DNA from: Desulfosporosinus sp. UBA5188
GTDB lineage: Bacteria; Bacillota; Desulfitobacteriia; Desulfitobacteriales; Desulfitobacteriaceae
Assembly: GCA_002413075.1 (NCBI GenBank)
Contig: DHWG01000075.1
Span: forward strand, 6,036 to 19,044
Reading direction: 5' to 3'
DNA length: 13,009 bases
The number at the start of each line of letters is the position of its first letter. The stretch's first letter is position 1. Shown piece after piece: positions 6,839 through 13,009 of this stretch. The position numbers and the translations under genes are program-made. The notes beneath the pieces are model-generated. The model saw nothing but the letters and a program-made list of their open reading frames with translations. It made no database searches and had not been told where the DNA came from.

Positions 6839-8629
6839 GTGCCAGCAAAAGACATCACGGTCGATGTGCTTGAAAATCCCAGCGTGATCTGGGACGGGAC
6901 CAAGTACATCATTGTCCTAGGAGAAGGCGTCAAACAGTTTCGTCCTTTTACTCAGGCGGGAGAAGTTTGGCTGAATGGTAAGCTGCAGGACAGGCCCTTT
7001 CAAACAAGCTCTGGGGATCAAGTGGAATACCAACCATACTCCCAGGAAGGTCGATTAACTTGGGAACTACAAGTCCTGTTTTATGGAATGTCGGTTGTGG
7101 CGAAAGTCCGGCATGAACAAGCAGGACATTATATACTCCCAAAGGACCTTTCAGCGATGAAAGACATTGATCTTAGTCAGGTTGCGGTATGGGAGAGTTT
7201 ACCTGCAGTGGGAGAAATTTGGGATGAGCTAAGGCTAGATGCGGACCTTCAGCAGTTAAAGGTTGTCCATGGACGTCGCCCGGGAATTTGGTCGGAAATC
7301 ATGGCTGTTCAGGGCGTTGGTGAGGTTGTTATTGCTGTTGCAACTCCGCCTATACAGACGGAAAATCCCAAATTACAAAACTTTGTAGGCATCATTCAGG
7401 GGATTTCAGAGGCAGGGAATAAAAGTGTCGACTTTTTTGCCTCCAAAGTACAAATAGTTGATAAGGGAGCGATCCTTGCTCGTAAAATCCCAGGCAAGCC
7501 TGGGGTCCCAGGAAAAGACGTGTTAGGAAAGGTATTTGCGGCTGCAGTAGTAAAAGATTTCCAATTTCGTTTGAAGAAGAATGTCTGTCTGTCAGAGGAT
7601 GGATTAGATGTGCTAGCGGCCTGCGCAGGCCAGCCTATACGTATGGATGAGAAGACGTACATGGTCGAGAATGTTTATGTTCTAAATAATGATGTCGACA
7701 TGAAAACGGGAAGTATCGAATTTCCCGGTGATGTTTATGTGAATGGAAATGTTCAAGATGGGCTTCGTATCATTGCCGGGGGAAAGCTAGAAATTAAGGG
7801 ATCTGTTTCTCATGCAGAGATTAGATCAGCAAAAGGTGCCAAAATTTTTCAAAATCTCCTGGGTGGAAAAATTGTTGTTGGAGAAAAATTTGTGGTTCGA
7901 TCTGAACTTCTTAGAAGTTTGTCTGAGTTGCGTGATCAATTGACCGTTTGTTTACGTCATACTGCGGAGTTGATTAAGTCACCGGGAGCTGTTAATTTAA
8001 AACCGGGACTATGCCTGAAACTGGTTATGGAGAAACAATTTCCCGAGCTTCCTAAACTATCTAATAATGTGGAAAAGTTTGTTCTAGAACATCAAAATGA
8101 CGAGATGATTACGGAGGGTTTAATTGTATCCGTTCGAACAACAAAACGTTTTTTAGGTGGGTTAGGACCCTTGGAACTTCAATCCCTACCGTTTTTGCAG
8201 CGGGCCAATCAAGCTCTTGAACAATTTGTAACCAATATGGCGCTTGAAATTCCGGAAAAACTCAGCTTCGTGGTTCATTATGTACAGGGTGCAACCATTG
8301 AATGTGGTGGTTCGTTTGAGTGTCAGAAGGGTGTCTATAATTCTAATATTCGGGTAGAGGGAGACGTTACGATTGAGGGGGTATGCCGGGGTGGGAAAAT
8401 CTTTGCTGGCGGGAAGGTGAGCATACGCGAACTTGGGGGCTCAGAAGTCAGCTCCACCTTTGTTCAAATCAGTCCTAATAGCCGTCTCCTTGTGGATTAT
8501 TGTCATCCCAATGCTATCATCGCAGTCGGGAAGGAAATCATTCATATTGAACAAGCCTGTCGAAAATTGGAAATCTATCGGGAGAATGGCCGAGTTCAAG
8601 TCGAAAAGATCCGAGCTAATCCCCTGTAG
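6839..8629 (+). CDS. DUF342 / FapA-family protein (596 aa)
   Basis: This is a DUF342 (flagellar assembly protein A-like) protein of uncertain role, probably cytoplasmic. The N-terminal region to about residue 150 is specific to this protein type. The conserved core begins with ARKIPGKPGVPGKDVLGK (about 215-233) and LDVLAACAGQPIRMDEKTY. It continues into a repetitive beta-helix-like stretch (GSIEFPGDVYVNGNVQDG, IIAGGKLEIKGSVSHAEI). A helical insert spans about 350-480, and further beta-helix turns follow (IECGGSFECQKGVYNSNIRV, VTIEGVCRGGKIFAGGKVSI). The start is GTG, after a GTGGGGCG site. The 109 bases before it contain no terminator, so read-through from the LCP gene is possible. A terminator lies 11 bases after the stop. 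No flagellar genes are nearby, so a flagellar role is not supported by context. Confidence 0.85.
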   Translation: MPAKDITVDVLENPSVIWDGTKYIIVLGEGVKQFRPFTQAGEVWLNGKLQDRPFQTSSGDQVEYQPYSQEGRLTWELQVLFYGMSVVAKVRHEQAGHYILPKDLSAMKDIDLSQVAVWESLPAVGEIWDELRLDADLQQLKVVHGRRPGIWSEIMAVQGVGEVVIAVATPPIQTENPKLQNFVGIIQGISEAGNKSVDFFASKVQIVDKGAILARKIPGKPGVPGKDVLGKVFAAAVVKDFQFRLKKNVCLSEDGLDVLAACAGQPIRMDEKTYMVENVYVLNNDVDMKTGSIEFPGDVYVNGNVQDGLRIIAGGKLEIKGSVSHAEIRSAKGAKIFQNLLGGKIVVGEKFVVRSELLRSLSELRDQLTVCLRHTAELIKSPGAVNLKPGLCLKLVMEKQFPELPKLSNNVEKFVLEHQNDEMITEGLIVSVRTTKRFLGGLGPLELQSLPFLQRANQALEQFVTNMALEIPEKLSFVVHYVQGATIECGGSFECQKGVYNSNIRVEGDVTIEGVCRGGKIFAGGKVSIRELGGSEVSSTFVQISPNSRLLVDYCHPNAIIAVGKEIIHIEQACRKLEIYRENGRVQVEKIRANPL

Positions 8630-8640
8630 TTCACGATCTT

Positions 8641-8668
8641 AGAACCTGCCGAGTTGGCAGGTTCTTTT
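8641..8668 (+). terminator. Rho-independent terminator after the FapA-like gene
   Basis: AGAACCTGCC (8641-8650) pairs 10/10 with GGCAGGTTCT (8656-8665) around a 5-base loop, followed by TTT. It separates this gene from moeA. Confidence 0.85.
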
Positions 8669-8729
8669 AAAGATAGTGTGAAAGTTAAGCTTTCATTAAC
8701 AATGATTGTGTTTGGAAGGAAAGATCACC

Positions 8730-9944
8730 ATGAAAATAATGATTGAATTAGAAGAGGCTTTGGAATTAGTGCTTCCCCGTTTACAGCCGCTTGAAACAGA
8801 GTGTGTTTCAATAACTGAGGCCTATCAGCGGGTCTTGGCTATTGACGTGAGATCACAAATTGCTCACCCACCCTTTGAACGCTCGCCTCTGGATGGGTAT
8901 GCTTATCTAGCGACAGAGAGTGACTCGAAACCACTCCGGCTGAACGTGGTGAGCGAAATCCCCGCGGGGATCTTATCAGAGCGAGTGATCAGATCTGGTG
9001 AGGCTGCTAAGATATTCACAGGCGCGCCCATTCCTCCAGGGGCTAACTGTGTTGTAAGGATGGAAGACACTGAACAAACCGGTGATGAAGTCATCATCAT
9101 ACGTCCAGTCCTACCTGGCGCTAATATCGTACCGAGAGGCGAGGAGATCAAAGAAGGGGACCTCCTTCTTGAGAAGGGCTTCTTTTTAACCCCTCCAGCC
9201 ATTGGGCTGTTAGCGGCCGTTGGACTGGACCAGGTCACCGTCTACCGTCGACCGCGCGTAGGGTTGCTCTCCACTGGAACAGAGCTGATGGATGTAGGGG
9301 AACCTTTACGCCCTGCTAAGATTTATAATAGTAATAGTTATACGTTACGTGGGATGCTTCAAGAAGCTGGGTGCGAGGTTTTGGCAATTCCTATCGTTTC
9401 CGACCGAATTGATGAGACGATCGAAGTTCTGAAACAGCTTGCGGACACTGATATGGTGATAGCAACTGGGGGAGCCTCGGTCGGTGATTATGATATTATG
9501 CGCCATGCCCTTGCTCAGTTCGGGTGTGAAATGCTGTTTTGGAAATTGAATTTGAAGCCTGGGACGCCTGTCTCTGTCGGGATCAAAGAAAAGCAGTTCT
9601 TTTTCTCTCTTTCAGGAAATCCCGCGGCAGCGATGGTGACGTTTGAACTTTTAGTTCGTCCAGCACTGCGTAAATTGGCGGGAAGAACTCATGCAGAACA
9701 GGGAAAATTCCTCGTTAAAATGGCGAGTGGCTTTGGTAAAAGAGGGAAACAACGGCGCTTTTTACGGGCGCGAGCGGTGTTTAAAAATGGAGAAGTTTGG
9801 GCAGATCTCTCTCCCGCGCAAGGCTCAGGAATTCTGAGATCTATGATCGGTAGCCATTTGTTAGTGGATGTGCCTGCAGACCATGGGGCCGTAGAACCTG
9901 GAGAACTCCTGATGGCTGGCTGGATTACGGAATGGGAGAATTAG
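8730..9944 (+). CDS. moeA: Molybdopterin molybdenumtransferase MoeA
   Basis: MoeA inserts molybdate (or tungstate) into molybdopterin in the cytoplasm. The 404-aa product is full length: FERSPLDGYA (49-58), GEAAKIFTGAPIPPGANCVV (90-109), the central RPRVGLLSTGTEL fold with PAKIYNSNSY, the ATGGASVGDYD loop (245-255), LKPGTPVSVG, and SLSGNPAAAMVTFELLVRPAL, then the C-terminal beta domain. I start at the ATG at 8730 because AAGGA lies 9 bases before it; the earlier TTG at 8706 would translate through that site. mobB starts one base after the moeA stop, so the two are translationally coupled. The 60 bases between the preceding terminator and the start must hold the promoter; the palindrome TGAAAG-TTAAG-CTTTCA lies there, of unknown role. 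Confidence 0.95.
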   Translation: MKIMIELEEALELVLPRLQPLETECVSITEAYQRVLAIDVRSQIAHPPFERSPLDGYAYLATESDSKPLRLNVVSEIPAGILSERVIRSGEAAKIFTGAPIPPGANCVVRMEDTEQTGDEVIIIRPVLPGANIVPRGEEIKEGDLLLEKGFFLTPPAIGLLAAVGLDQVTVYRRPRVGLLSTGTELMDVGEPLRPAKIYNSNSYTLRGMLQEAGCEVLAIPIVSDRIDETIEVLKQLADTDMVIATGGASVGDYDIMRHALAQFGCEMLFWKLNLKPGTPVSVGIKEKQFFFSLSGNPAAAMVTFELLVRPALRKLAGRTHAEQGKFLVKMASGFGKRGKQRRFLRARAVFKNGEVWADLSPAQGSGILRSMIGSHLLVDVPADHGAVEPGELLMAGWITEWEN

Positions 9945-9945
9945 G

Positions 9946-10488
9946 ATGGAATTTCAAGAGGCTCCTTCAACGAATCAACGACCTCAAATCCCCGTCATTT
10001 CAATTGTGGGTGGAAAATCCAATTCTGGGAAGACCACGCTTTTAGAAAAGATTATTCGTGAAGCGAAAAGCCGTGGCTGGAGGGTGGCCACCCTGAAACA
10101 TGATGTTCACGGGTTCGAGATGGATCAACCCGGCAAAGATACATGGCGTCATGCCCAAGCGGGTGCAGATATTGTCGCCATAAGCTCTCCCCATAAAATT
10201 GCTATATTAGAGAATGTCGCTGAAGATCAGCCTCTTGATGAGGTCATCGCCCGAATTCAGGGGGTTGATGTGATTTTTACTGAGGGATATAAAAACGGTA
10301 ATAAGCCAAAGATTGAAGTATACCGCTCCCTGGTGCATCAAGAACTTTTCTCCAAACTTGAAGAACTTATTGCGATAGCGAGTGATATCACGTTTGATAA
10401 CGGGATTCCTTGCTTTGGCTTGGATGATGCCCAGGGCATTTGCGATTTGATCGCTAAGAAATATGGGGTTAAGGGTAGAATCCAATGA
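9946..10488 (+). CDS. mobB: Molybdopterin-guanine dinucleotide biosynthesis protein MobB
   Basis: MobB is a small GTP-binding partner of MobA in making the guanine dinucleotide form of molybdenum cofactor. The 180-aa product has a short N-terminal extension, then VISIVGGKSNSGKTTLLEKI with the Walker A motif (about 22-31), ATLKHDVHGFEMDQPGKDTWRH typical of MobB, and VIFTEGYKNGNKPKIEVYR (109-127). It ends near the usual length. It begins one base after moeA, so it is the second gene of a moeA-mobB operon. Both serve bis-MGD enzymes such as formate dehydrogenase or nitrate reductase; none is encoded here. A palindromic repeat lies just after the stop and could act as terminator, but without a T-run. 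Confidence 0.93.
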   Translation: MEFQEAPSTNQRPQIPVISIVGGKSNSGKTTLLEKIIREAKSRGWRVATLKHDVHGFEMDQPGKDTWRHAQAGADIVAISSPHKIAILENVAEDQPLDEVIARIQGVDVIFTEGYKNGNKPKIEVYRSLVHQELFSKLEELIAIASDITFDNGIPCFGLDDAQGICDLIAKKYGVKGRIQ

Positions 10489-10494
10489 TTCTGT

Positions 10495-10518
10495 AGGGGC
10501 GCGAGGCATCGTGCCCCT
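10495..10518. repeat. Dispersed palindrome between convergent genes
   Basis: AGGGGCGCGA pairs with TCGTGCCCCT (one G-U) around GGCA. It shares GGGC(A/G)CGAGGCATCGTGCCC with the terminator hairpin at 5501-5528. No T-run follows on either strand. It fills the 52-base gap between mobB and the convergent gene. Confidence 0.6.
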
Positions 10519-10540
10519 GATTGTTAAGGGCTGACATTGG

Positions 10541-11455
10541 TTAAGGAAGTAGCTTCTTAAGGAACCGAGTCGACCAAGGTAACAAAGGAAAAGCCAAGAG
10601 TGACGATAAAAGATTAAAAAGGGTATGTGCGTTGGCTACTTGCCTGGAAAGACTCCCCCCCATGAGCGTCAGCGCATGGGCCAGTGGTCCAACAAAGGGT
10701 AAGAAGAGTAGGACCCCAAAGACATTCAGTAAAACATGGAACAAGGCGACCCGTTGGGCGGCTCGTGAGGAGCCTAGAGCGGCTAAAACGGCCGTGAAAC
10801 AGGTACCAATGTTTGCGCCAAAAATGAAGGCGAGCGCTGTAGGCAGGGTTAACCATCCATCCTCCGCGAGGAGCATCACAATGCCCGTGGTAGCGCTGGA
10901 GGAATGAAGTAAGGCCGAGAGCAAGGTGCCAGCGAGGACCCCTTGGAGATGGTTGTCTCCCAGTTGTCGTAGGAAATGCTGGATTGCTGGCAGGTCGGCG
11001 AGCGGAGCCATACCGGCTTGGAGTAAGCCTAATGAGAAAAAGAGCAAGCCGAGTCCAAAGATGGACAGAGCAAGAAATCGTCCGCGATTTGGAATAAAAA
11101 GATAACCCAAGGCGCCGAGGATGAGTATGTAGGGAGTTAGGCGATCTAAGGGAAAAGCGAGAAGCTGCGTGGTGACCGTGCTACCAATATTACTTCCTAA
11201 GATCAGAGCCAGGGAATTTTCAAAACGGAGCAGCCCCCCATCGACGAAAGACACGGCCATCACGGTTAAAGCCGTGCTTGATTGGAGCACGGCCGTTGAC
11301 ACGGCGCCACTCCAAAATCCCCGCGATGGTGTTGCAGTCATCCAACCGAGCACTTGGTGGAGGCGAAGCCCTGCAAATGACTGGAGTCCCTGACGCAACA
11401 CTTTCATTCCCCAAAGAAGAAGACAGAGGCCCAGCACCAGGGTTATTAAATACAT
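10541..11455 (-). CDS. Na+/Pi-cotransporter family membrane protein, without PhoU domain
   Basis: This is a PNaS-family (NptA/YjbB type) membrane protein, expected to move phosphate with sodium; direction and substrate are unproven. The 304 aa are mostly hydrophobic. They contain the family's inverted pair of signature motifs: VLQSSTALT (57-64) with LGSNIGSTVT (86-95), and LLHSSSATTG (182-191) with FGANIGTCFT (212-221). Many relatives carry a C-terminal PhoU-like domain; here the protein ends right after the membrane part (TRFLKKLLP). The ATG at 11455 is preceded by AAAGGAG about 10 bases upstream. It is convergent with mobB and divergent from the GNAT gene, with 700 non-coding bases upstream. 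Confidence 0.85.
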   Translation of the reverse strand: MYLITLVLGLCLLLWGMKVLRQGLQSFAGLRLHQVLGWMTATPSRGFWSGAVSTAVLQSSTALTVMAVSFVDGGLLRFENSLALILGSNIGSTVTTQLLAFPLDRLTPYILILGALGYLFIPNRGRFLALSIFGLGLLFFSLGLLQAGMAPLADLPAIQHFLRQLGDNHLQGVLAGTLLSALLHSSSATTGIVMLLAEDGWLTLPTALAFIFGANIGTCFTAVLAALGSSRAAQRVALFHVLLNVFGVLLFLPFVGPLAHALTLMGGSLSRQVANAHTLFNLLSSLLAFPLLPWSTRFLKKLLP

Positions 11456-11514
11456 AGGGGTTGGCTCCTTTCGACCGCCGAGCTAGAGGAGGTACTTTTG
11501 CTTGTGTGGGGTGA

Positions 11515-11613
11515 GGGTCACGAGCACACTTGTTCAACCATGCGATCGTCGTGCCAAACTAGGTAGGGTCGCGAGACACTTGTTCAGCCATGCGATCGCG
11601 TGCCAAACTAGGG
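11515..11613. repeat. Two tandem copies of a ~50-base unit
   Basis: Unit 1 (11515-11565) and unit 2 (11566-11613) both run GGGTC(A/G)CGAG, ACACTTGTTCA, (A/G)CCATGCGATCG, CGTGCCAAACTAGG, with a few substitutions and small indels. CAAACTAGG also occurs in an inner arm of copy C (2029-2037), so the units may be decayed pieces of that element family on the minus strand (inference). Confidence 0.7.
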
Positions 11614-11762
11614 CTTTAATTCCTTATGCAAGCAGGCAGGGTTCCCGGCCATCACTTATACATTTAGTGGGCGCTCTAAGATATATGCAGGTGCGGGACT
11701 GTTCTTGACTTACAGTATAGGCTTTCTGAATGTGCAGTCGCTTTTGACGTTCCTGGCATCTC

Positions 11763-11812
11763 AAGATGGTTCCTTTTGGCGTGCAAGTGGGCATGCCAAA
11801 AGGGACCATCTT
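11763..11812. repeat. 22-bp hairpin with 6-base loop
   Basis: The arm beginning AAGATGGTTCC (11763-11784) pairs over its full 22 bases with the arm ending GGGACCATCTT (11791-11812). There are two G-U pairs on the plus strand and the loop is AAGTGG. No T-run follows. It could be a terminator-like insulator, an RNase III target, or a small palindromic element. Confidence 0.6.
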
Positions 11813-11875
11813 GCTTGTATTCTCGCCATTACGGCCCCACTAACTCCGGTGACCCTATACCCCCATTCCAAGCCA

Positions 11876-12134
11876 GGGACTTGTGTGACACAAGCGCGTC
11901 ATCTCTACGAAAGCAGCCTAGCAAACTCCGCGTAAGCGACCCCACATACGGGGTAGTGCACAAGGACGTGCACTACCGGCCATGCGACAGGGACGTCGCA
12001 TTGGCCGGGAACCCCGCTCCCCAGAAACAAGAGCTTACCCGGTTAGTTTGCTCTGGGTCGTAGGTACGGAGGGCGGTGTCAGACAAGTCCCCCTCTGGGT
12101 CATAGGTACGGAGGGCGGTGTCACGCAAGTCTCC
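11876..12134 (+). ncRNA. Structured element, copy B (candidate RNA or leader of the GNAT gene)
   Basis: It has the same nested plan as copy A. 5' arm GGGACTTGTGTGACA (11876-11890); CTACGA (11905-11910) with TCGTAG (12058-12063); AGCAAACT (11920-11927) with AGTTTGCT (12045-12052); GTAAGC (11932-11937) with GCTTAC (12033-12038). Head hairpins: ACCCC/GGGGT; GGTAGTGCAC/GTGCACTACC (11952-11977) around AAGGAC; and a 13-bp bulged hairpin (11976-12008) around AGGGAC. The 3' end is duplicated, so two arms can pair with the 5' arm: 12077-12091 (one mismatch) and 12119-12133 (two G-U, no mismatch). The element ends 30 bases before the GNAT start with no room for a promoter, so it probably lies in that gene's 5' leader unless processed. 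Confidence 0.6.
12051..12134 (+). repeat. Tandem duplication of the 42-base 3' end of copy B
   Basis: Units 12051-12092 and 12093-12134 start CTCTGGGTC(G/A)TAGGTACGG and end with AAGTC(C/T)CC. They have about 5 differences in 42. Each unit carries one possible 3' closing arm of the structured element. Copy A has only one. Confidence 0.85.
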
Positions 12135-12164
12135 GCTGGCATAAGTTACCTAAGAGGTGATAAT

Positions 12165-12671
12165 ATGCTGGTTCGTATTGGGGATGTTCGTGATTGGCCT
12201 TTTATGCATGCCCTTGGAAAACTTGGGATTGCTGATAGCATTTCTCCATGGCGTAAACAACCCATGGAGGAAACCCTTAAATACAGAGAACGTATTCTCA
12301 AGGGGTTTTGGACTTGGATTCAGCAGTCTGGATCCACAGCCTTTATTGCGGAGGCTTCAGTTGAGGAATGTGAAGGTGGTCCGAAAACTGGTAAAAATCG
12401 ATTGATCGGGTATTTGGTTTTACACACTTCTGCTAAGGAAGAGTTAACGGGTCTTTCGCAAGGGTGGATTATGGATTTTGCGGTCCTTCCGGAGTGGCGG
12501 GGTAAGGGTGCTGGGAGAGAATTGCTGAAAGCGGCTGAAGATCACTGTCGTGAACTTGGACTTCCGTATCTTGGTCTTGCTGTTAGCAGTCATAATGTGA
12601 GAGCCCTTCATCTTTATGAACAGTCCGGATTTGCCGAGGAAAGAAAGCTCATGGTCAAACGTTTAGAATAA
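12165..12671 (+). CDS. GNAT-family N-acetyltransferase
   Basis: This is an acetyl-CoA-dependent acetyltransferase of unknown substrate, cytoplasmic. The 168-aa product has the GNAT motif A region GWIMDFAVLPEWRGKGAGREL (about 100-120), with R112-G-K-G-A-G contacting the CoA pyrophosphate. It also has the motif B region LAVSSHNVRALHLYEQSGF (138-156). The N-terminal 60 residues are less typical. I start at the ATG at 12165, which has GAGGTG 5 bases upstream; the open frame to 11982 runs through the repeat element and is not credible as protein. The gene follows copy B directly. The substrate cannot be inferred from context; RimI-like protein acetylation is possible but unproven. Confidence 0.85.
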   Translation: MLVRIGDVRDWPFMHALGKLGIADSISPWRKQPMEETLKYRERILKGFWTWIQQSGSTAFIAEASVEECEGGPKTGKNRLIGYLVLHTSAKEELTGLSQGWIMDFAVLPEWRGKGAGRELLKAAEDHCRELGLPYLGLAVSSHNVRALHLYEQSGFAEERKLMVKRLE

Positions 12672-12678
12672 TTAGAGT

Positions 12679-12711
12679 AAAAAAAAGCTTGCGACGAATG
12701 ATCGTCGCAAG
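12679..12711 (-). terminator. Minus-strand terminator hairpin
   Basis: CTTGCGACGA (12688-12697) pairs 10/10 with TCGTCGCAAG (12702-12711) around ATGA. On the minus strand it is followed by GC and eight T (12686-12679), so the intrinsic signal points leftward, against the GNAT gene. On the plus strand there is no T-run, so it is a weak stop for GNAT. Confidence 0.6.
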
Positions 12712-12758
12712 TGAATTAATAGAGAGGAGTGGGGACAAAAATAAAATGTGATACTAAT

Positions 12759-12810
12759 AGAATTATATCCCGACGCTCGATCAAATATACGGGTATCGGG
12801 ATATAATTCT
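12759..12810. repeat. 15-bp perfect inverted repeat with 22-base spacer
   Basis: AGAATTATATCCCGA (12759-12773) and TCGGGATATAATTCT (12796-12810) are exact reverse complements. Each arm contains TATAAT, reading outward on opposite strands. It could be an operator, a pair of divergent -10 boxes, or a small palindromic element. No gene overlaps it. Confidence 0.65.
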
Positions 12811-12851
12811 GGTCCTTTCTCACCCTCCATGTCCAGGGGCCTCTTCTCATC

Positions 12852-12897
12852 AACACGGTCTCTAACCAGCGCTGGTTAGAGACCGTGTTAGGTTTTT
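12852..12897 (+). terminator. 38-base perfect palindrome followed by T-run
   Basis: AACACGGTCTCTAACCAGC (12852-12870) is followed at once by its exact reverse complement (12871-12889), then AGG and TTTTT (12893-12897). This fits a terminator for plus-strand transcription from the GNAT side, placed just before the next promoter. Being a full palindrome, it could also bind a dimeric protein. Confidence 0.65.
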
Positions 12898-12904
12898 CCT
12901 TCCG

Positions 12905-12913
12905 TGGTATAAT
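12905..12913 (+). promoter_or_regulatory. Extended -10 promoter facing out of the window
   Basis: TGGTATAAT is a TGn plus perfect TATAAT after the terminator-like palindrome, the same arrangement as before the LCP gene. It probably drives a gene beyond the right edge. No coding start is visible in the remaining 96 bases, apart from a purine-rich AAAAAAGG near the end that could be a ribosome site. Confidence 0.55.
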
Positions 12914-13009
12914 ATACCTATTAGGCTGAAAGGTAAGTATTAGACCAGCTAAGTAAAGTCAATAGTGTGTTTGCATAATTGCCTGATTTTGGTTTCAGAA
13001 AAAAGGTTA

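Larger units (their letters stand above)
11456..11875. other. Non-coding stretch with hairpins and tandem repeats
   Basis: This lies between the divergent Na/Pi gene and copy B. It holds a hairpin at 11504-11529 (GTGTG/CACAC enclosing GTGA-GGG-TCAC), the approximately 50-base tandem repeat at 11515-11613, and the long hairpin at 11763-11812. TTGACT at 11705 and TTGACG at 11744 look like -35 boxes, but neither has a good -10 at proper spacing. Short open frames here overlap the repeats and show no protein features. Confidence 0.5.

Noticed and set aside
11515..11613. CRISPR array
   Set aside because: There are only two diverged units joined end to end, with no spacers and no cas genes.
11776..12063. 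95-aa open frame across the hairpin and copy B
   Set aside because: It runs through a 22-bp hairpin and the structured element, with no ribosome site; read as a shadow of the repeat.
11982..12164. N-terminal extension of the GNAT protein
   Set aside because: It would translate copy B and its tandem duplication. The ATG at 12165 has a good ribosome site and gives the usual family length.

Overview
The window looks like chromosomal DNA of an anaerobic, probably spore-forming Firmicute of the Peptococcaceae/Desulfitobacteriaceae type (Desulfosporosinus or Desulfitobacterium-like). This is inferred from gene content: bacillithiol ligase bshC, selA plus a selD that is itself a selenoprotein, an LCP wall protein, a DUF342/FapA protein and moeA-mobB. 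No rRNA, tRNA, transposase, phage gene or CRISPR array is visible.

Layout. Positions 1-200 are non-coding with strong hairpins. A small zinc-ribbon gene (201-404, minus) diverges from selA (546-1961). A non-coding stretch (1962-2707) holds two copies of a structured element, one on each strand. Then come selD (2708-3799, with an in-frame UGA at codon 21), bshC, a terminator, an LCP gene, a FapA-like gene, a terminator, moeA-mobB, and a convergent Na/Pi-cotransporter-like gene (10541-11455, minus). A 700-base non-coding stretch (11456-12164) holds tandem repeats, hairpins and a third copy of the structured element, directly upstream of a GNAT acetyltransferase gene (12165-12671). The right edge has two perfect inverted repeats and an extended -10 promoter facing out of the window.

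How the genes fit together. SelD makes selenophosphate and SelA uses it to make Sec-tRNA(Sec). selB and selC are not in the window. MoeA and MobB serve molybdenum/tungsten cofactor. Sec and bis-MGD meet in enzymes such as formate dehydrogenase, so the two sets may serve the same enzymes (inference). BshC makes bacillithiol, a low-molecular-weight thiol.

Main discovery candidate. A family of about 215-285 nt elements occurs at 1983-2268 (minus), 2404-2618 (plus) and 11876-12134 (plus). Each copy has long closing arms, an inner stem and a cluster of hairpins. Paired bases change together between copies in two helices, which is direct evidence for selection on RNA (or single-stranded DNA) structure. 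The best-conserved hairpins present loops AAGGAC or AGGGAC closed by AC/GU. They match the CsrA/RsmE binding consensus ACANGGANGU, so a CsrA-sponge or CsrA-controlled leader is a testable hypothesis. I do not recognise the family.
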